A stretch of DNA of 64,000 nucleotides from Sphingomonas aracearum (GCF_003345355.1 NZ_QQNB01000001.1:682001-746000), one strand, 5' to 3'; counted from the stretch's first letter, positions 1 to 8,614 are shown. Made by a program: numbers and translations. Notes: generated by a model not told the origin, from the sequence alone.

Positions 1-539
1 CCGAGCTGCGCCTGGTCGACAAGGGCGATCCCTCCCAGCCCGCTCCCGCCGGCGAGCCCGGCGAGATCGTCGCCAACGGTCCGCAGATCATGCGCGGCTA
101 TTGGAGGCGCCCGGATGCCGATGCCGAGGTGTTCGTGGACGATGCCGAAGGCCGCCGCTGGCTGCGCACCGGCGATGTCGGCACGATCGACGCGGACGGC
201 TATGTCCGCATCGTCGATCGCCTGAAGGACATGATCACCGTCTCCGGCTTCAAGGTGTTCCCCAGCCAGCTCGAGGCGCTCCTCTACAAGCACCCGGCGG
301 TGAAGGAGTGTCTGGTGATCGGCATGCCCGATCCGTATCGCGGCGAGCAGCCGCGCGCCTTTGTCACGCTCAACGACAGCGAACTGGCGGACGGCGCCAC
401 CCTGCGCGAATGGCTGAACCCGCAGCTCGGCCGGCACGAGCGCGTCGACCAGGTGGTGATCCGCGACAGCCTGCCCAAGACGATGATCGGCAAGCTCAGC
501 CGCAAGGACCTGGTGACCGAGGTGATGGCCGAAGGCTGA
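1..539 (+). CDS. Acyl-CoA synthetase (AMP-forming), C-terminal part
   Basis: The frame is open from the left edge (first full codon at 3), so only about the last 178 residues of an adenylate-forming enzyme are present. It would activate a carboxylic acid to its acyl-AMP and then acyl-CoA in the cytoplasm. The hinge region reads RTGDVGTIDADGY followed by VDRLKDMITVSGFKVFP, typical of long-chain fatty-acyl-CoA ligases. The end has PKTMIGKLSRKDL, whose Lys in GKLSRK is the catalytic lysine of the C-terminal lid. The remainder (AMP-binding core, P-loop) lies outside the window. It converges on the aldehyde dehydrogenase across a palindromic repeat. The substrate cannot be read from this part. Confidence 0.93.
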   Translation, partial: ELRLVDKGDPSQPAPAGEPGEIVANGPQIMRGYWRRPDADAEVFVDDAEGRRWLRTGDVGTIDADGYVRIVDRLKDMITVSGFKVFPSQLEALLYKHPAVKECLVIGMPDPYRGEQPRAFVTLNDSELADGATLREWLNPQLGRHERVDQVVIRDSLPKTMIGKLSRKDLVTEVMAEG

Positions 540-545
540 CCCAAA

Positions 546-682
546 CCCCTCTCCCCTTGTGGGAGAGGGAGGGAGCGACGAAGTCGCGGAAGGGTGAGGG
601 GACGGGAGGCTCGTGCCTTCCCCTCACCCTTCCCACTCGCGGGCGCGAGCGGGCCCTTCCCTCTCCCACAAGGGGAGAGGGA
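546..682. repeat. Nested palindromic intergenic repeat
   Basis: Two nested inverted repeats lie between convergent genes. Outer arms at about 547-569 and 659-681 match over some 23 bases, and each arm is itself nearly palindromic (CTCTCCCC-TTGT-GGGAGAG). Inner arms at 589-601 and 620-632 (GAAGGGTGAGGGG and its complement) pair as well. It resembles the REP-like elements common between sphingomonad genes and could fold as a bidirectional terminator. There is no T-tract, so the terminator role is an inference. Confidence 0.75.
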
Positions 683-689
683 CGACAGC

Positions 690-2078
690 TCACTCCACCT
701 GCGTCTCGCCGGTGCCGCCCTCGCGCACCACCGTCTTCAGGTTCATGAATTCGTGCAGCCCGTACGGCCCCAGCTCGCGCCCATGGCCGGACCGCTTCAC
801 CCCGCCGAACGGCGCTTCGGGTGCGCTGGACAGCATCTGGTTCACCGCGGTCATCCCCGCCTCCACATCGCGCACGAACCGCTCCTGCTCGGCGGCGTCG
901 TTCGTCCACACCGAGGAGCCGAGCCCGAACGGCACGTCGTTGGCCAGCCGGACCGCCTCGTCCACATCCCCGGCGCGGAACACCATGGCGACCGGCCCGA
1001 ACAGCTCTTCCTTCGCGACCGCATGCTCCACCGGCACGTCGACCAGGATGCCGGCCGACATGAAGGCGCCCGCACCGGGCAGCGCCTCGCCGCCGAACAG
1101 CAGCCGCCCGCCCTCGCGCCGGATCATGTCGAGCTGGCCCAGCACCGTCTCGCGCTGCTCCTCGCTGGACAGCGGCCCCATGTCGGTGCCCTCGTCCATC
1201 GGGTCGCCGGCCTTCACCGCCTGCATCCCGGCCGAGAACTTCTCTAGGAAGGCGTCGTACACATCGGCATGGACGATCATCCGCTTGGCGCAGATGCACG
1301 ACTGGCCGGTGTTCTGCACCCGCGCGGTCACCGCCGCCTTGACCGCCGCGTCCAGGTCGGCGGAGGGCATGACGATGAACGGGTCCGATCCGCCCAGCTC
1401 CAGCACCACCTTCTTCAGCGCGCGACCCGCCGCCTCCGCCACCTTGATCCCCGCCCCTTCCGATCCGGTCAGCGTCACCGCGACGATCCGGTCGTCGGCG
1501 ATCAGCGCATCCACCTTGTCCGATCGGATCGCCAGGTTCTGGAACAGGCCCTCGGGCGCGCCCGCCGCCAGCATCGTCTCCTCCAGCGCCGCCGCCACGC
1601 CCTGTACCGAGGAGGCATGTTTCAGCAGGCCGACATTGCCCGCCATGATCGTCGGCGCGGCAAAGCGCACCACCTGCCAATAGGGGAAGTTCCACGGCAT
1701 GATCGCCAGCACCGGCCCCATCGGCAGCCACCGCGCGGTCGCCGTGCCGGTGGAGACCGCGAAGGTGCGGTCTTCCAGCATCGCGGGTCCCGCCTCCGCA
1801 TAGTGGCGGAAGGCGGCGGCGCATTTCTCCACCTCCGCCACCGCGGACTTCAGCGTCTTGCCCATCTCCCGCGTGGCGATTTCCGCCAGCCGCTGCTTGT
1901 CCGCCTCGAACCGGTCGGCGATCCGCTCCAGCAAGGCCGTCCGCTCGGCAAGGCCGGTCACGCGCCACGCGCGAAACGTCGCCGCCGCCCGTGCGAGCTT
2001 CGCCTCGATCTCCTCGGCGGACAGTTCGGGATAGGTGCCGGCGGCCTCGCCGGTGGCGGGGTTGATGGTGGTGAACAT
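690..2078 (-). CDS. NAD(P)-dependent aldehyde / succinate-semialdehyde dehydrogenase
   Basis: A 462-residue aldehyde dehydrogenase that oxidises an aldehyde to its acid with NAD(P). It has the cofactor segment MPWNFPYW near residue 127, the general base Glu227 in LELGGSDPF, and the catalytic Cys261 in NTGQSCICAKR. The C-terminal PFGGVKRSGHGRELG block is typical. Closest by eye to the GabD/SSADH-like subgroup. The ATG at 2078 was chosen over an upstream in-frame ATG at 2165 because GGAG lies about 10 bases before it and homology starts with TINPATGE. It is divergent from xseB. The substrate is not determinable from the sequence. Confidence 0.93.
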   Translation of the reverse strand: MFTTINPATGEAAGTYPELSAEEIEAKLARAAATFRAWRVTGLAERTALLERIADRFEADKQRLAEIATREMGKTLKSAVAEVEKCAAAFRHYAEAGPAMLEDRTFAVSTGTATARWLPMGPVLAIMPWNFPYWQVVRFAAPTIMAGNVGLLKHASSVQGVAAALEETMLAAGAPEGLFQNLAIRSDKVDALIADDRIVAVTLTGSEGAGIKVAEAAGRALKKVVLELGGSDPFIVMPSADLDAAVKAAVTARVQNTGQSCICAKRMIVHADVYDAFLEKFSAGMQAVKAGDPMDEGTDMGPLSSEEQRETVLGQLDMIRREGGRLLFGGEALPGAGAFMSAGILVDVPVEHAVAKEELFGPVAMVFRAGDVDEAVRLANDVPFGLGSSVWTNDAAEQERFVRDVEAGMTAVNQMLSSAPEAPFGGVKRSGHGRELGPYGLHEFMNLKTVVREGGTGETQVE

Positions 2079-2168
2079 GGGAACACTCCTCGTTTCCCGC
2101 CCAACGCGCGGGGCCTTTCGCATATCCCCTTCATCGGGTTGACCCCCGTTGCCCCGCTGCCCCATAGC

Positions 2169-2414
2169 ATGGGGATGGAACGGCCGATCGAAGAGCTGAC
2201 GTTTGAGGAAGCACTCAAGGAGCTGGAGACGATCGTCTCCCGGCTGGAAAGCGGCGATGCCAAGCTGGACGAGGCCATCGGCCTTTACGAGCGCGGCGAC
2301 CGGCTGCGGCGGCGCTGCGACGAGCGGCTGAATGCGGCGCAGGCGCGGATCGAGGCGATCCGGCTCGACAGCGAGGGCCGGCCCGCCGGCACCGTTCCGT
2401 TCCAGGCCGGCTGA
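2169..2414 (+). CDS. xseB: Exodeoxyribonuclease VII small subunit
   Basis: An 81-residue protein, the usual XseB length. It is mostly helical and Glu/Arg-rich, with the family core LTFEEALKELETIVSRLE, then LDEAIGLYERGDRL and CDERLNAAQARIE. XseB binds XseA to form the single-strand-specific exonuclease VII used in repair. The start is either ATG 2169 or ATG 2175 (79 aa); neither has a clear Shine-Dalgarno. It lies 5 bases before ispA, the classical xseB-ispA arrangement, so the two are probably cotranscribed. Confidence 0.92.
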   Translation: MGMERPIEELTFEEALKELETIVSRLESGDAKLDEAIGLYERGDRLRRRCDERLNAAQARIEAIRLDSEGRPAGTVPFQAG

Positions 2415-2419
2415 GCCCC

Positions 2420-3319
2420 GTGGCGCCCGCCGCCCTGTCGCTCCACCAGGCGCTGGCCGAGGTCGGCGCGGAGATCGATCGCCGCTTCGACGCGCTGCTC
2501 GCCGTGCCGGACGATGCGCGCGCGCGCCTGTACCAGGCGATGCGCCATGCCGCGATCGGCGGCGGCAAGCGCCTGCGCCCGCTGCTGGTGTTCGCGGTGG
2601 CCGACATGTTCCGCGTCAACCGCGACTGCACCGCGGCGGTGGCGACCGCGATCGAGTGCATCCACGTCTATTCGCTGATCCATGACGACCTGCCGGCGAT
2701 GGACGACGACGACACCCGCCGCGGCAAGCCCACCGTGCACAAGGCCTTTGACGAGGCGACCGCGATCCTGGCCGGCGACAGCCTCCACGCGCTCGCCTTC
2801 GAGATCCTCGGCGAAGCGACCGCGCATGCCGATCCGCTGGTCCGCGCCGAACTGGTGGTGGAGCTGGCCCGCGCGTCGGGCGCCGCGGGCATGGCCGGCG
2901 GGCAGATGATGGATCTCGTCGCCGAAACGACCCGCTTTGACCTCGCCACCGTCACCCGGCTGCAGGCGCTCAAGACCGGCGCGCTGATCGCCTTCTCGGT
3001 GGAGGCCGGCGCGATCCTCGGCCATGCCGGCCCGGAAGCGCGCACGAGCCTGCGCGGCTATGCCCGCGATATCGGCCTCGCCTTCCAGATCGCCGACGAC
3101 ATCCTGGACGTTGAGGGCGACGAGGAAACCGTCGGCAAGAAGCTCGGCAAGGACGGCGATGCCGGCAAGGAAACCTTCCTGTCCCTCCTCGGCCTCTACC
3201 GCGCCCGCGAACAGGCGCGGATGCTGGTCGAGCAATCGATCGCCCACCTCCACGCCTTCGGCCCGGAAGCGGACCTGCTCCGCGAGATCGCCCGTTTCGT
3301 TCTGGAGAGGGACCGGTGA
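2420..3319 (+). CDS. ispA: Farnesyl diphosphate synthase (polyprenyl synthetase)
   Basis: A 299-residue trans-prenyltransferase that condenses DMAPP/GPP with IPP to make farnesyl diphosphate for ubiquinone, undecaprenyl carrier, hopanoid and carotenoid synthesis. The first aspartate-rich motif is DDLPAMDDDDTRRG at residues 89-102 and the second is DDILD at 226-230. GGGKRLRPLL (48-57) and the KTG segment (near 185) bind diphosphate. It starts at GTG 2420 right after xseB. In many proteobacteria dxs follows; here coaD follows after a repeat, so the full xseB-ispA-dxs order is not kept. Confidence 0.95.
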   Translation: MAPAALSLHQALAEVGAEIDRRFDALLAVPDDARARLYQAMRHAAIGGGKRLRPLLVFAVADMFRVNRDCTAAVATAIECIHVYSLIHDDLPAMDDDDTRRGKPTVHKAFDEATAILAGDSLHALAFEILGEATAHADPLVRAELVVELARASGAAGMAGGQMMDLVAETTRFDLATVTRLQALKTGALIAFSVEAGAILGHAGPEARTSLRGYARDIGLAFQIADDILDVEGDEETVGKKLGKDGDAGKETFLSLLGLYRAREQARMLVEQSIAHLHAFGPEADLLREIARFVLERDR

Positions 3320-3335
3320 TTTTCAGCCACGACCC

Positions 3336-3406
3336 GTCATGCCGGCCTTGTTCCGGCATCCACCGTTCCGCGGCGCAGTGGACCCCGGAACAAGTCCGGG
3401 GTGACG
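3336..3406. repeat. REP-like inverted repeat between ispA and coaD
   Basis: Imperfect inverted repeat of about 29-base arms: 3336-3364 (GTCATGCCGGCC...) and 3378-3406 (...AAGTCCGGGGTGACG), each containing a smaller GCCGGCC/CCGG palindrome. Same general type as other short intergenic palindromes in this window but a different sequence family. Confidence 0.75.
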
Positions 3407-3419
3407 ATGGAGGGTCAGC

Positions 3420-3941
3420 ATGACCCCCCGCATCGGCGTCTACCCCGGCACGTTCGATCCGATCACCCTCGGCCATGTCGACATCATCCGTCGCGGCGCG
3501 AAGCTCGTCGACGAGCTGGTCGTCGGCGTCACCACCAATGCCTCCAAGTCGCCGATGTTCTCCGTGGAGGAGCGGATCGCGATGGTGGAGCGCGAGGTGG
3601 CGGCGATCGGCGGGGCGATCCGCGTCGTCGCGTTCGACTCGCTGCTGATGGACTTCGCCGAGGCGCAGGGTGCGCGCATGATCGTCCGCGGCCTGCGCGC
3701 GGTCGCCGATTTCGAATACGAATATCAGATGGCCGGCATGAACCAGCAGATCAATCCGCGGGTCGAAACCGTGTTCCTGATGGCCGACGTGTCGCTGCAA
3801 CCGATCGCCAGCAAGCTGGTGAAGGAAATCGCGCTGTACGGCGGCCCGATCGACCGCTTCGTCACGCCCGCGGTGCGCGACGAGGTGACGGCACGGGTGG
3901 CGGCGATCGGCCGCAAGGGCAGCCCCCGGAACGACGGCTGA
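3420..3941 (+). CDS. coaD: Phosphopantetheine adenylyltransferase
   Basis: A 173-residue enzyme for the penultimate step of coenzyme A synthesis: 4'-phosphopantetheine plus ATP gives dephospho-CoA and PPi. It has the nucleotidyltransferase GTFDPITLGH motif at residues 10-19, the RGLRAVADFEYE substrate segment, and the late LVKEIALYGGPID block. GGAGGG stands 6 bases before ATG 3420. Length and motifs are fully typical for CoaD. Confidence 0.97.
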   Translation: MTPRIGVYPGTFDPITLGHVDIIRRGAKLVDELVVGVTTNASKSPMFSVEERIAMVEREVAAIGGAIRVVAFDSLLMDFAEAQGARMIVRGLRAVADFEYEYQMAGMNQQINPRVETVFLMADVSLQPIASKLVKEIALYGGPIDRFVTPAVRDEVTARVAAIGRKGSPRNDG

Positions 3942-3951
3942 GCCGCCGGCG

Positions 3952-4983
3952 GTGGCCCGCTTCCGCTTCGACAACCTCACGCTGGACGAGGACAACCGGC
4001 GCCTGACCCGCGACGGCGCGCCCGTCGAACTCAACGCCCGCTACCTCGATGCGCTCGTCCTGCTCGTGCGCGAGGCCGGGCAGCTCGTCACCAAGGATCG
4101 CTTCCTTGCCGAGGTCTGGCGCGGCGTGCCGGTCACCGACGAGGCGCTGACGCAGTGCATCCGCACGTTGCGGCGCGCGCTGGGCGACGATGCGGCGCGG
4201 CCGCGCTTCATCGAAACGGTGCCCAAGCACGGCTATCGCTTCATCGCCCCGGTCTGCCGCGATGAGCCCGCGTCCGGCGTTCCGGCGGCCCCGCCTGCCC
4301 GCGACAGCCGCCTGCTGCTGGCCAGCGGGGGGACGCTGGGCGCGGGCGGCGCGGGCGTGATCGGAGGATTGCTCTACGGCATCGCGGCAGCCGCGGTGCC
4401 CGGCGCGGGGGCGGCGTCGGCCCTGCTGGTCGTCCTCTGCCTCACCGTGCTGATGGCGCTGATCGGCGGCGCGGGGGTCACCGCAGGGCTGGTCCTTGCC
4501 GGCTACCCGCAGGCGCGCTGGTGGCAGGCGCTGCTCGGCGGCGCGGTGGGCGGACTGGTCGTGGGCGGCACGGTGAAGCTGCTCGGCCTCGATGCGTTCA
4601 ACCTGCTGTTCGGCGCCGCGCCGGCCGGGATCACCGGCGGTCCGGAGGGAGCGGTGCTCGGCGCCGGAGCGGGTGTCGGCGCCTGGCTTGCCCGACGGGG
4701 ACGGCTCCGTCGCACGCTTCCTCTCGCCGCCCTGGCAGGCGCGGCGTCCGGCCTCGCCGTCCCGCTCACCGGCGGCCGGCTGATGGCGGGCAGCCTGGCG
4801 CTGCTGTCGGCACATTTCCCCGGCTCGCGCCTGCGGCTGGACGGCGTCGGGCGGCTGTTCGGCGAGATCAGCTTCGGCGCGGCAAGCCAGCTCGTCACCG
4901 CCGCGCTGGAAGGCGCCCTGTTCGCCACCTGCATCGCGGCGGGGCTCGCCTATGTGACGCGAGGCTCGCCCGCGCAGGAATAG
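3952..4983 (+). CDS. Winged-helix regulator with a glycine-rich membrane domain
   Basis: 343 residues starting at GTG 3952, 10 bases after coaD. Residues 1-105 form an OmpR/CadC-type winged helix: FRFDNLTLDEDNRRL, LVREAGQLVTKDRFLAEVW, and TVPKHGYRFIAPV at the end of the wing. No receiver domain precedes it. After a proline/alanine linker, residues 120-340 form about six hydrophobic, Gly/Ala-rich segments resembling a glycine-zipper membrane domain. This is a ToxR/CadC-like layout (DNA-binding domain cytoplasmic, remainder in the membrane), but CadC normally has one membrane helix and a periplasmic sensor. Targets are unknown; possibly it responds to membrane state. It ends 1 base before the convergent dipeptidase stop. 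Confidence 0.8.
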   Translation: MARFRFDNLTLDEDNRRLTRDGAPVELNARYLDALVLLVREAGQLVTKDRFLAEVWRGVPVTDEALTQCIRTLRRALGDDAARPRFIETVPKHGYRFIAPVCRDEPASGVPAAPPARDSRLLLASGGTLGAGGAGVIGGLLYGIAAAAVPGAGAASALLVVLCLTVLMALIGGAGVTAGLVLAGYPQARWWQALLGGAVGGLVVGGTVKLLGLDAFNLLFGAAPAGITGGPEGAVLGAGAGVGAWLARRGRLRRTLPLAALAGAASGLAVPLTGGRLMAGSLALLSAHFPGSRLRLDGVGRLFGEISFGAASQLVTAALEGALFATCIAAGLAYVTRGSPAQE

Positions 4984-4984
4984 C

Positions 4985-6262
4985 TCAGGTCCGCGGCGAA
5001 GGGCCTGTTCCGTCGATCCCCTCGATCGTGCCCGTGGCCGCCGGCACCTGCTTCATCCCGGCCGCCACCTTTTCCGCCGCCGCCATTGCGCGCAGCACGT
5101 TGCCGCCCGCAAGTTTGGCGATGTCGGCATCGCTCCAGCCGCGCTTCATCAGCTCGGCCAGCAGCGCGGAATAGGTGTCCACCCCGTCCAGCCCCTCCGG
5201 CAGGTCGCCGCCGGTCCCGTCCATGTCCCCGCCGATGCCGACATGGTCCACGCCCGCGACCTTCGCGATATGGTCGATATGATCGGCGACCATCGCCAGC
5301 GTCACGACCGGCCGTGGATGCGCCGCCTCCCACGCGGCCAGCGCCGCCCTGGCCTTGTCCGGCTGGCCGATATACAGCCCGCCATAAGGGGGCGCGTAAT
5401 AGCGGCCCTTCTCCGCATTGCGGTCCGCCTCCCACAGCCGCCGGGCGTTGGAGACGTAGCTCGGCGCATAGTTCACCATCACCACGCCGCCATTCCTCGC
5501 CACCAGCCGCAGCACCTCGTCGGAGACGTTGCGCACATGGTCGCACACCGCCTTGGCGGAGGAATGCGAGAAGATCACCGGCGCCTTGGAGACGCGCAGC
5601 GCGTCCACCATCGTCGGCTCGCTGACATGGCTGAGATCGACCAGCATGCCGAGGCGATTCAACTCTAATACCACCGCTTCGCCGAACGTCGTCAGGCCAT
5701 CGTGTTTGGGATCGTCGGTCGCCGAATCCGCCCAGGCGATCGTCTTCGAATGAGTGAGCGTCAGATAGGAAGCGCCGAGCTTGCGGTACGCGCGCAGCAC
5801 CGCGAAACTGCCGTCGATCTGTCCTCCGCCCTCCACGCCCAGCAGCGACGCGATGCGCCCGGCCTTGTGGATGCGCCGCACGTCCGCGGCCGTGACCGCC
5901 GGCTCGAACGTGTCCGGGTAGCGCGCGAAGATGCGGTGCATCAGCGAGATCTGCTCGATGGTCGCGCGGACCTGCTCCGGTCCGGGCAGCGTCGCGGGCA
6001 CCCAGACGGACCAGAACTGCCCGCCCATCTGCCCGGCGCGCAGCCGGGCAATGTCCGTGTTGTACAGCTTCGGATCGAGCCGCTGGAGGTCGAGCGTCCA
6101 GCGCCGGTCCCCCGCATTCTCTCCTTGCCGCTCCGCCCAGTCGTTATGCCCGTCGATCAGCGGCGTGGTCTTCAGGATGCGCGCGATCCGCGCGGCGTAG
6201 GGCGACGGGTCCGCCGCGCCGAGAAGCAGCGGGGCGAGAGCGACGAGGAGGGAAAGGCGCAT
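4985..6262 (-). CDS. Membrane dipeptidase (M19 family), exported
   Basis: 425 residues with a short signal peptide (MRLSLLVALAPLLLGAADP). It belongs to the renal-dipeptidase M19 family of binuclear zinc enzymes that hydrolyse dipeptides, including D-residue-containing ones. Metal ligands are visible: HND in LIDGHNDW near residue 39, Glu in LLGVEGGGQ, His in LVDLSHVSE, His in VIFSHSSAK, and GIGGDMDG near the end. Probably periplasmic and used to recycle or scavenge peptides. It stands alone; a short gap separates it from the upstream phosphoesterase on the same strand. Confidence 0.93.
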   Translation of the reverse strand: MRLSLLVALAPLLLGAADPSPYAARIARILKTTPLIDGHNDWAERQGENAGDRRWTLDLQRLDPKLYNTDIARLRAGQMGGQFWSVWVPATLPGPEQVRATIEQISLMHRIFARYPDTFEPAVTAADVRRIHKAGRIASLLGVEGGGQIDGSFAVLRAYRKLGASYLTLTHSKTIAWADSATDDPKHDGLTTFGEAVVLELNRLGMLVDLSHVSEPTMVDALRVSKAPVIFSHSSAKAVCDHVRNVSDEVLRLVARNGGVVMVNYAPSYVSNARRLWEADRNAEKGRYYAPPYGGLYIGQPDKARAALAAWEAAHPRPVVTLAMVADHIDHIAKVAGVDHVGIGGDMDGTGGDLPEGLDGVDTYSALLAELMKRGWSDADIAKLAGGNVLRAMAAAEKVAAGMKQVPAATGTIEGIDGTGPSPRT

Positions 6263-6293
6263 GGCGGTGAGGCTAGGCGCCCGCCGCCGCTCG

Positions 6294-7067
6294 TCAAGCC
6301 GGTTCCGGCCGCTCCACCGGCAGCACCGTGTCGGGCTCGGGCGTGATGGTGCGGCAGATCACCTCGAACCCGCCATTCGCCACCCGCAGTTCGTTGAACG
6401 AGGGCGGTTGCGCGCGGGTGCGGGTGGACAGCGTGCCCGCGCCGACCAGCCGGATCGCTCGCCCGTCAATGTCCTGCTGGATATCGAACGCATCGTGCAC
6501 ATGGCCCGTCAGCACCGCCGCGGCGCCCGCCTCCGCCAGCTCCTTCAGCGCCTCCGCCCCGCCATGGGTGCGCGCCGACGCCTGTGTGTGCGGTTCGATC
6601 AGCGGATGGTGCGCGGCGACGAACACCACCGCGTCGTCGGGCGCGGCCTGAACCAGCGCCACCGCCCGGCGCAGCTCCGCGCGGGTGACATTCCCCTTGG
6701 ACCAGTTCAGCCGGAACTGGAAACGCGAGGTGGTGCGCATCGGCACCACGGCGATGCCGGGGATGGTCAGCGGCTTCTCGATCGCCTTCTCCACCTTGCG
6801 GATGCGATGATAGGGCCTGAGCAGCCGCGCCAGCGGATTGAAATAAGGCAGGTCGTGGTTGCCGACCTCGATCGTCACCGGCACCGGCAGGCTCTTCAGC
6901 CAGGCGAGCCCCGCGTCGAACTCGCTTGAGCGCGCCCGCATCGTCAGGTCGCCGGTCATGATGACGGCGTCCGGCTTCTCGTTGTGCACGCAATGCGTGA
7001 ACCAGGCGATCGCCGCCGGGTCCTCCCGGCCGAAATGCACGTCGCTGACATGGAACAGGCGGATCAT
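6294..7067 (-). CDS. Calcineurin-like metallophosphoesterase
   Basis: 257 residues. All metallophosphoesterase motifs are present: SDVHFG (near residue 8), GDLT, GNHD, AAHHPL and GHVHD. The order and spacing resemble the CpdA/class III cyclic-nucleotide phosphodiesterase group, so the substrate may be a cyclic nucleotide or a small phosphodiester. The start ATG at 7067 overlaps the stop of the upstream kinase gene by ATGA, indicating coupled translation. The pairing with a lipid-kinase-like gene suggests phospholipid head-group metabolism, but this is inference. Confidence 0.88.
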   Translation of the reverse strand: MIRLFHVSDVHFGREDPAAIAWFTHCVHNEKPDAVIMTGDLTMRARSSEFDAGLAWLKSLPVPVTIEVGNHDLPYFNPLARLLRPYHRIRKVEKAIEKPLTIPGIAVVPMRTTSRFQFRLNWSKGNVTRAELRRAVALVQAAPDDAVVFVAAHHPLIEPHTQASARTHGGAEALKELAEAGAAAVLTGHVHDAFDIQQDIDGRAIRLVGAGTLSTRTRAQPPSFNELRVANGGFEVICRTITPEPDTVLPVERPEPA

Positions 7068-7891
7068 GCGGATGCTCCCTTGGTGGAGACGAAGATCGGA
7101 CGGGTGGTGCCGCCGGTGATCGGCGCATGCGCCGCCAGCGTCACGGGCTCGCCATCGAACAACGCCAGCACCGGCTTGTTCCCGGCCACGCGCAGGCTTT
7201 GCGTGCGCACCTGGGTGACGGCGCGGGCCGCGACCCAGTCGCCGGTCAGCCATTCCCAGCCCAGTTCCAGGATGGAGCGCCAGTCGCGTGCATCGATCGC
7301 CGCCACGTCGAGATGGCCTTCCGCGGGATGCACGAACACCGCCTGCGAACGCTGGGGCAGGCCCGGCACGCCCTCCACCCGGATCCCGCGCGAAAAGGTG
7401 CGTCGCCAGGCGAGCCGCACCGCGCGCAGGAGCCCGCGCACCCGGCCCTCGCGGACGATCTCGCGCGCCCGCGCCCAGCGCGTCACGGGGCCGAGAATGA
7501 GGCCGACGAGCGCCCGGCTTCCTCCCGCCTCCGCGAAGGGCAGCGCCACCCGCCGCCCGCCTTCATGCGCCAGGTGGACGATAGCCTGCGGATCCAGGCT
7601 GTCGTGCAGCGCCTTGGCCAACAGGTTCATGGTGCCGCCCGGCAGGATCAGGATCGATCCGTCCCAGTCCGCCAGGTGGCAGATCGCGGCATTGATCGTA
7701 CCGTCGCCGGCAAACAGCACCACCGTGTCCACGTCCGCCAGCGCCGCCTCGTCCGGCAGCGTTTCGTCCGGGAAATAGGTCCGGCCGACCAGTTCCAGGC
7801 CGCGCTCCTCGAACACCGCCTCCAGCGCGTCGCACTTCTCCCTGCTGGCGGAGCCGGAGTTCGGATTGGTGATGAACCACAGTTTCTGCAT
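7064..7891 (-). CDS. Diacylglycerol/sphingosine kinase-family protein
   Basis: 275 residues from ATG 7891 (an ATG at 7927 would add 12 unlikely residues). The N-terminus ITNPNSGSA and the core LFAGDGTINAAI with LPGGTMN are the nucleotide-binding signature of the DAGK catalytic domain (GGDGT-like, here AGDGT). Family members phosphorylate diacylglycerol, sphingoid bases or related lipids. The C-terminal half has the LFDGEPV strand typical of YegS/BmrU-type proteins. Translationally coupled to the phosphoesterase downstream. The lipid acceptor is not determinable. Confidence 0.87.
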   Translation of the reverse strand: MQKLWFITNPNSGSASREKCDALEAVFEERGLELVGRTYFPDETLPDEAALADVDTVVLFAGDGTINAAICHLADWDGSILILPGGTMNLLAKALHDSLDPQAIVHLAHEGGRRVALPFAEAGGSRALVGLILGPVTRWARAREIVREGRVRGLLRAVRLAWRRTFSRGIRVEGVPGLPQRSQAVFVHPAEGHLDVAAIDARDWRSILELGWEWLTGDWVAARAVTQVRTQSLRVAGNKPVLALFDGEPVTLAAHAPITGGTTRPIFVSTKGASA

Positions 7892-7925
7892 CCCGGCTCC
7901 GAACGCGCGGCAGCCGTTTTGGGTC

Positions 7926-8190
7926 ATGGCGATCGACGGTGCCGTCCGCTACGCGCCTGCCCTGAGCGGAACCATCGTCCAGCGCACCCTTGTCTACAAC
8001 CAGTTCTACCGGCTCTGGCGCGTGGCCCTGCGCCAGCCGAACGGCGCTGTGGTGGAATGCAATCACCGTCCACGAACTGCCCCTGGCGGAGCTGGCCGAT
8101 CGCGCCGCGGCGGGCATGCTGGTCGATGCCAAGACGCTGATCCTCGTTCAGGCGCTGCTGCTGCGTCGCCCCGAGCTGTTCGCGCGTTAG
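7926..8190 (+). pseudogene. NUDIX hydrolase remnant with internal deletion and frame change
   Basis: Two NUDIX-like fragments meet near 8050-8060 in different frames. The 5' part (ATG 7926, about 43 codons) reads like the N-terminus of ADP-ribose/GDP-mannose pyrophosphatases (RTLVYNQFYRLWRVAL, QPNGAVVE). The 3' part, one frame over, matches their C-terminus (ITVHELPLAELADR, GMLVDAKTLILVQALL, RRPELFAR, stop 8190). The central roughly 110 residues, including the catalytic GX5EX7REUXEEXGU box, are absent. Either a decayed gene or a novel small protein from the 3' frame. Divergent from the kinase gene with only 34 bases between starts. Confidence 0.55.
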
Positions 8191-8197
8191 GCAGCCC

Positions 8198-8614
8198 ATG
8201 CGCCAGGCCAGCACCGTCCTTACCGTCCGCACCGACCGCCCCGGGCTGCACGAGATCACGCGCGACGTGGTGCGCTGGGTGGAGGAACAGGGCCTGCACG
8301 AAGGCCTGCTGACGCTGTTCTGCCGGCACACCTCCGCCTCGCTGCTGATCCAGGAGAATGCCGCGCGCGAGGTCCGCTCCGATCTGGAGGCGTATTTCGC
8401 CCACCTTGCTCCGGAAAGCGACGTGTACGACCATGACGACGAGGGGCCGGACGACATGCCCGCGCACCTGCGCACCGCGCTTACCGGCGTGCAGCTGTCG
8501 ATCCCGCTCCTGAACGGCGCGCCGGCGCTCGGCACGTGGCAGGGCATCTACCTGTTCGAGCATCGCCGCCGGCCCCACCGGCGCGAGATCGTGGCGCATC
8601 TGCTGGGCGAGTAG
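8198..8614 (+). CDS. YjbQ/UPF0047 family protein
   Basis: 138 residues, full length for the YjbQ family, some members of which show weak thiamine-phosphate synthase activity. Conserved features: FCRHTSASLLIQENA near residues 45-59, VYDHDDEGPDDMPAHLR near 88-104, and GTWQGIYLFEHR near the C-terminus. His and Asp/Glu residues of these motifs form the putative metal site. It begins 7 bases after the NUDIX remnant. Physiological role is unproven in the family. Confidence 0.92.
   Translation: MRQASTVLTVRTDRPGLHEITRDVVRWVEEQGLHEGLLTLFCRHTSASLLIQENAAREVRSDLEAYFAHLAPESDVYDHDDEGPDDMPAHLRTALTGVQLSIPLLNGAPALGTWQGIYLFEHRRRPHRREIVAHLLGE

Noticed and set aside
613..2414. Long plus-strand frames over the aldehyde dehydrogenase
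   Set aside because: Antisense shadows rich in Ser/Pro/Arg with no domain; only the last 81 codons (xseB) of one of them are real.
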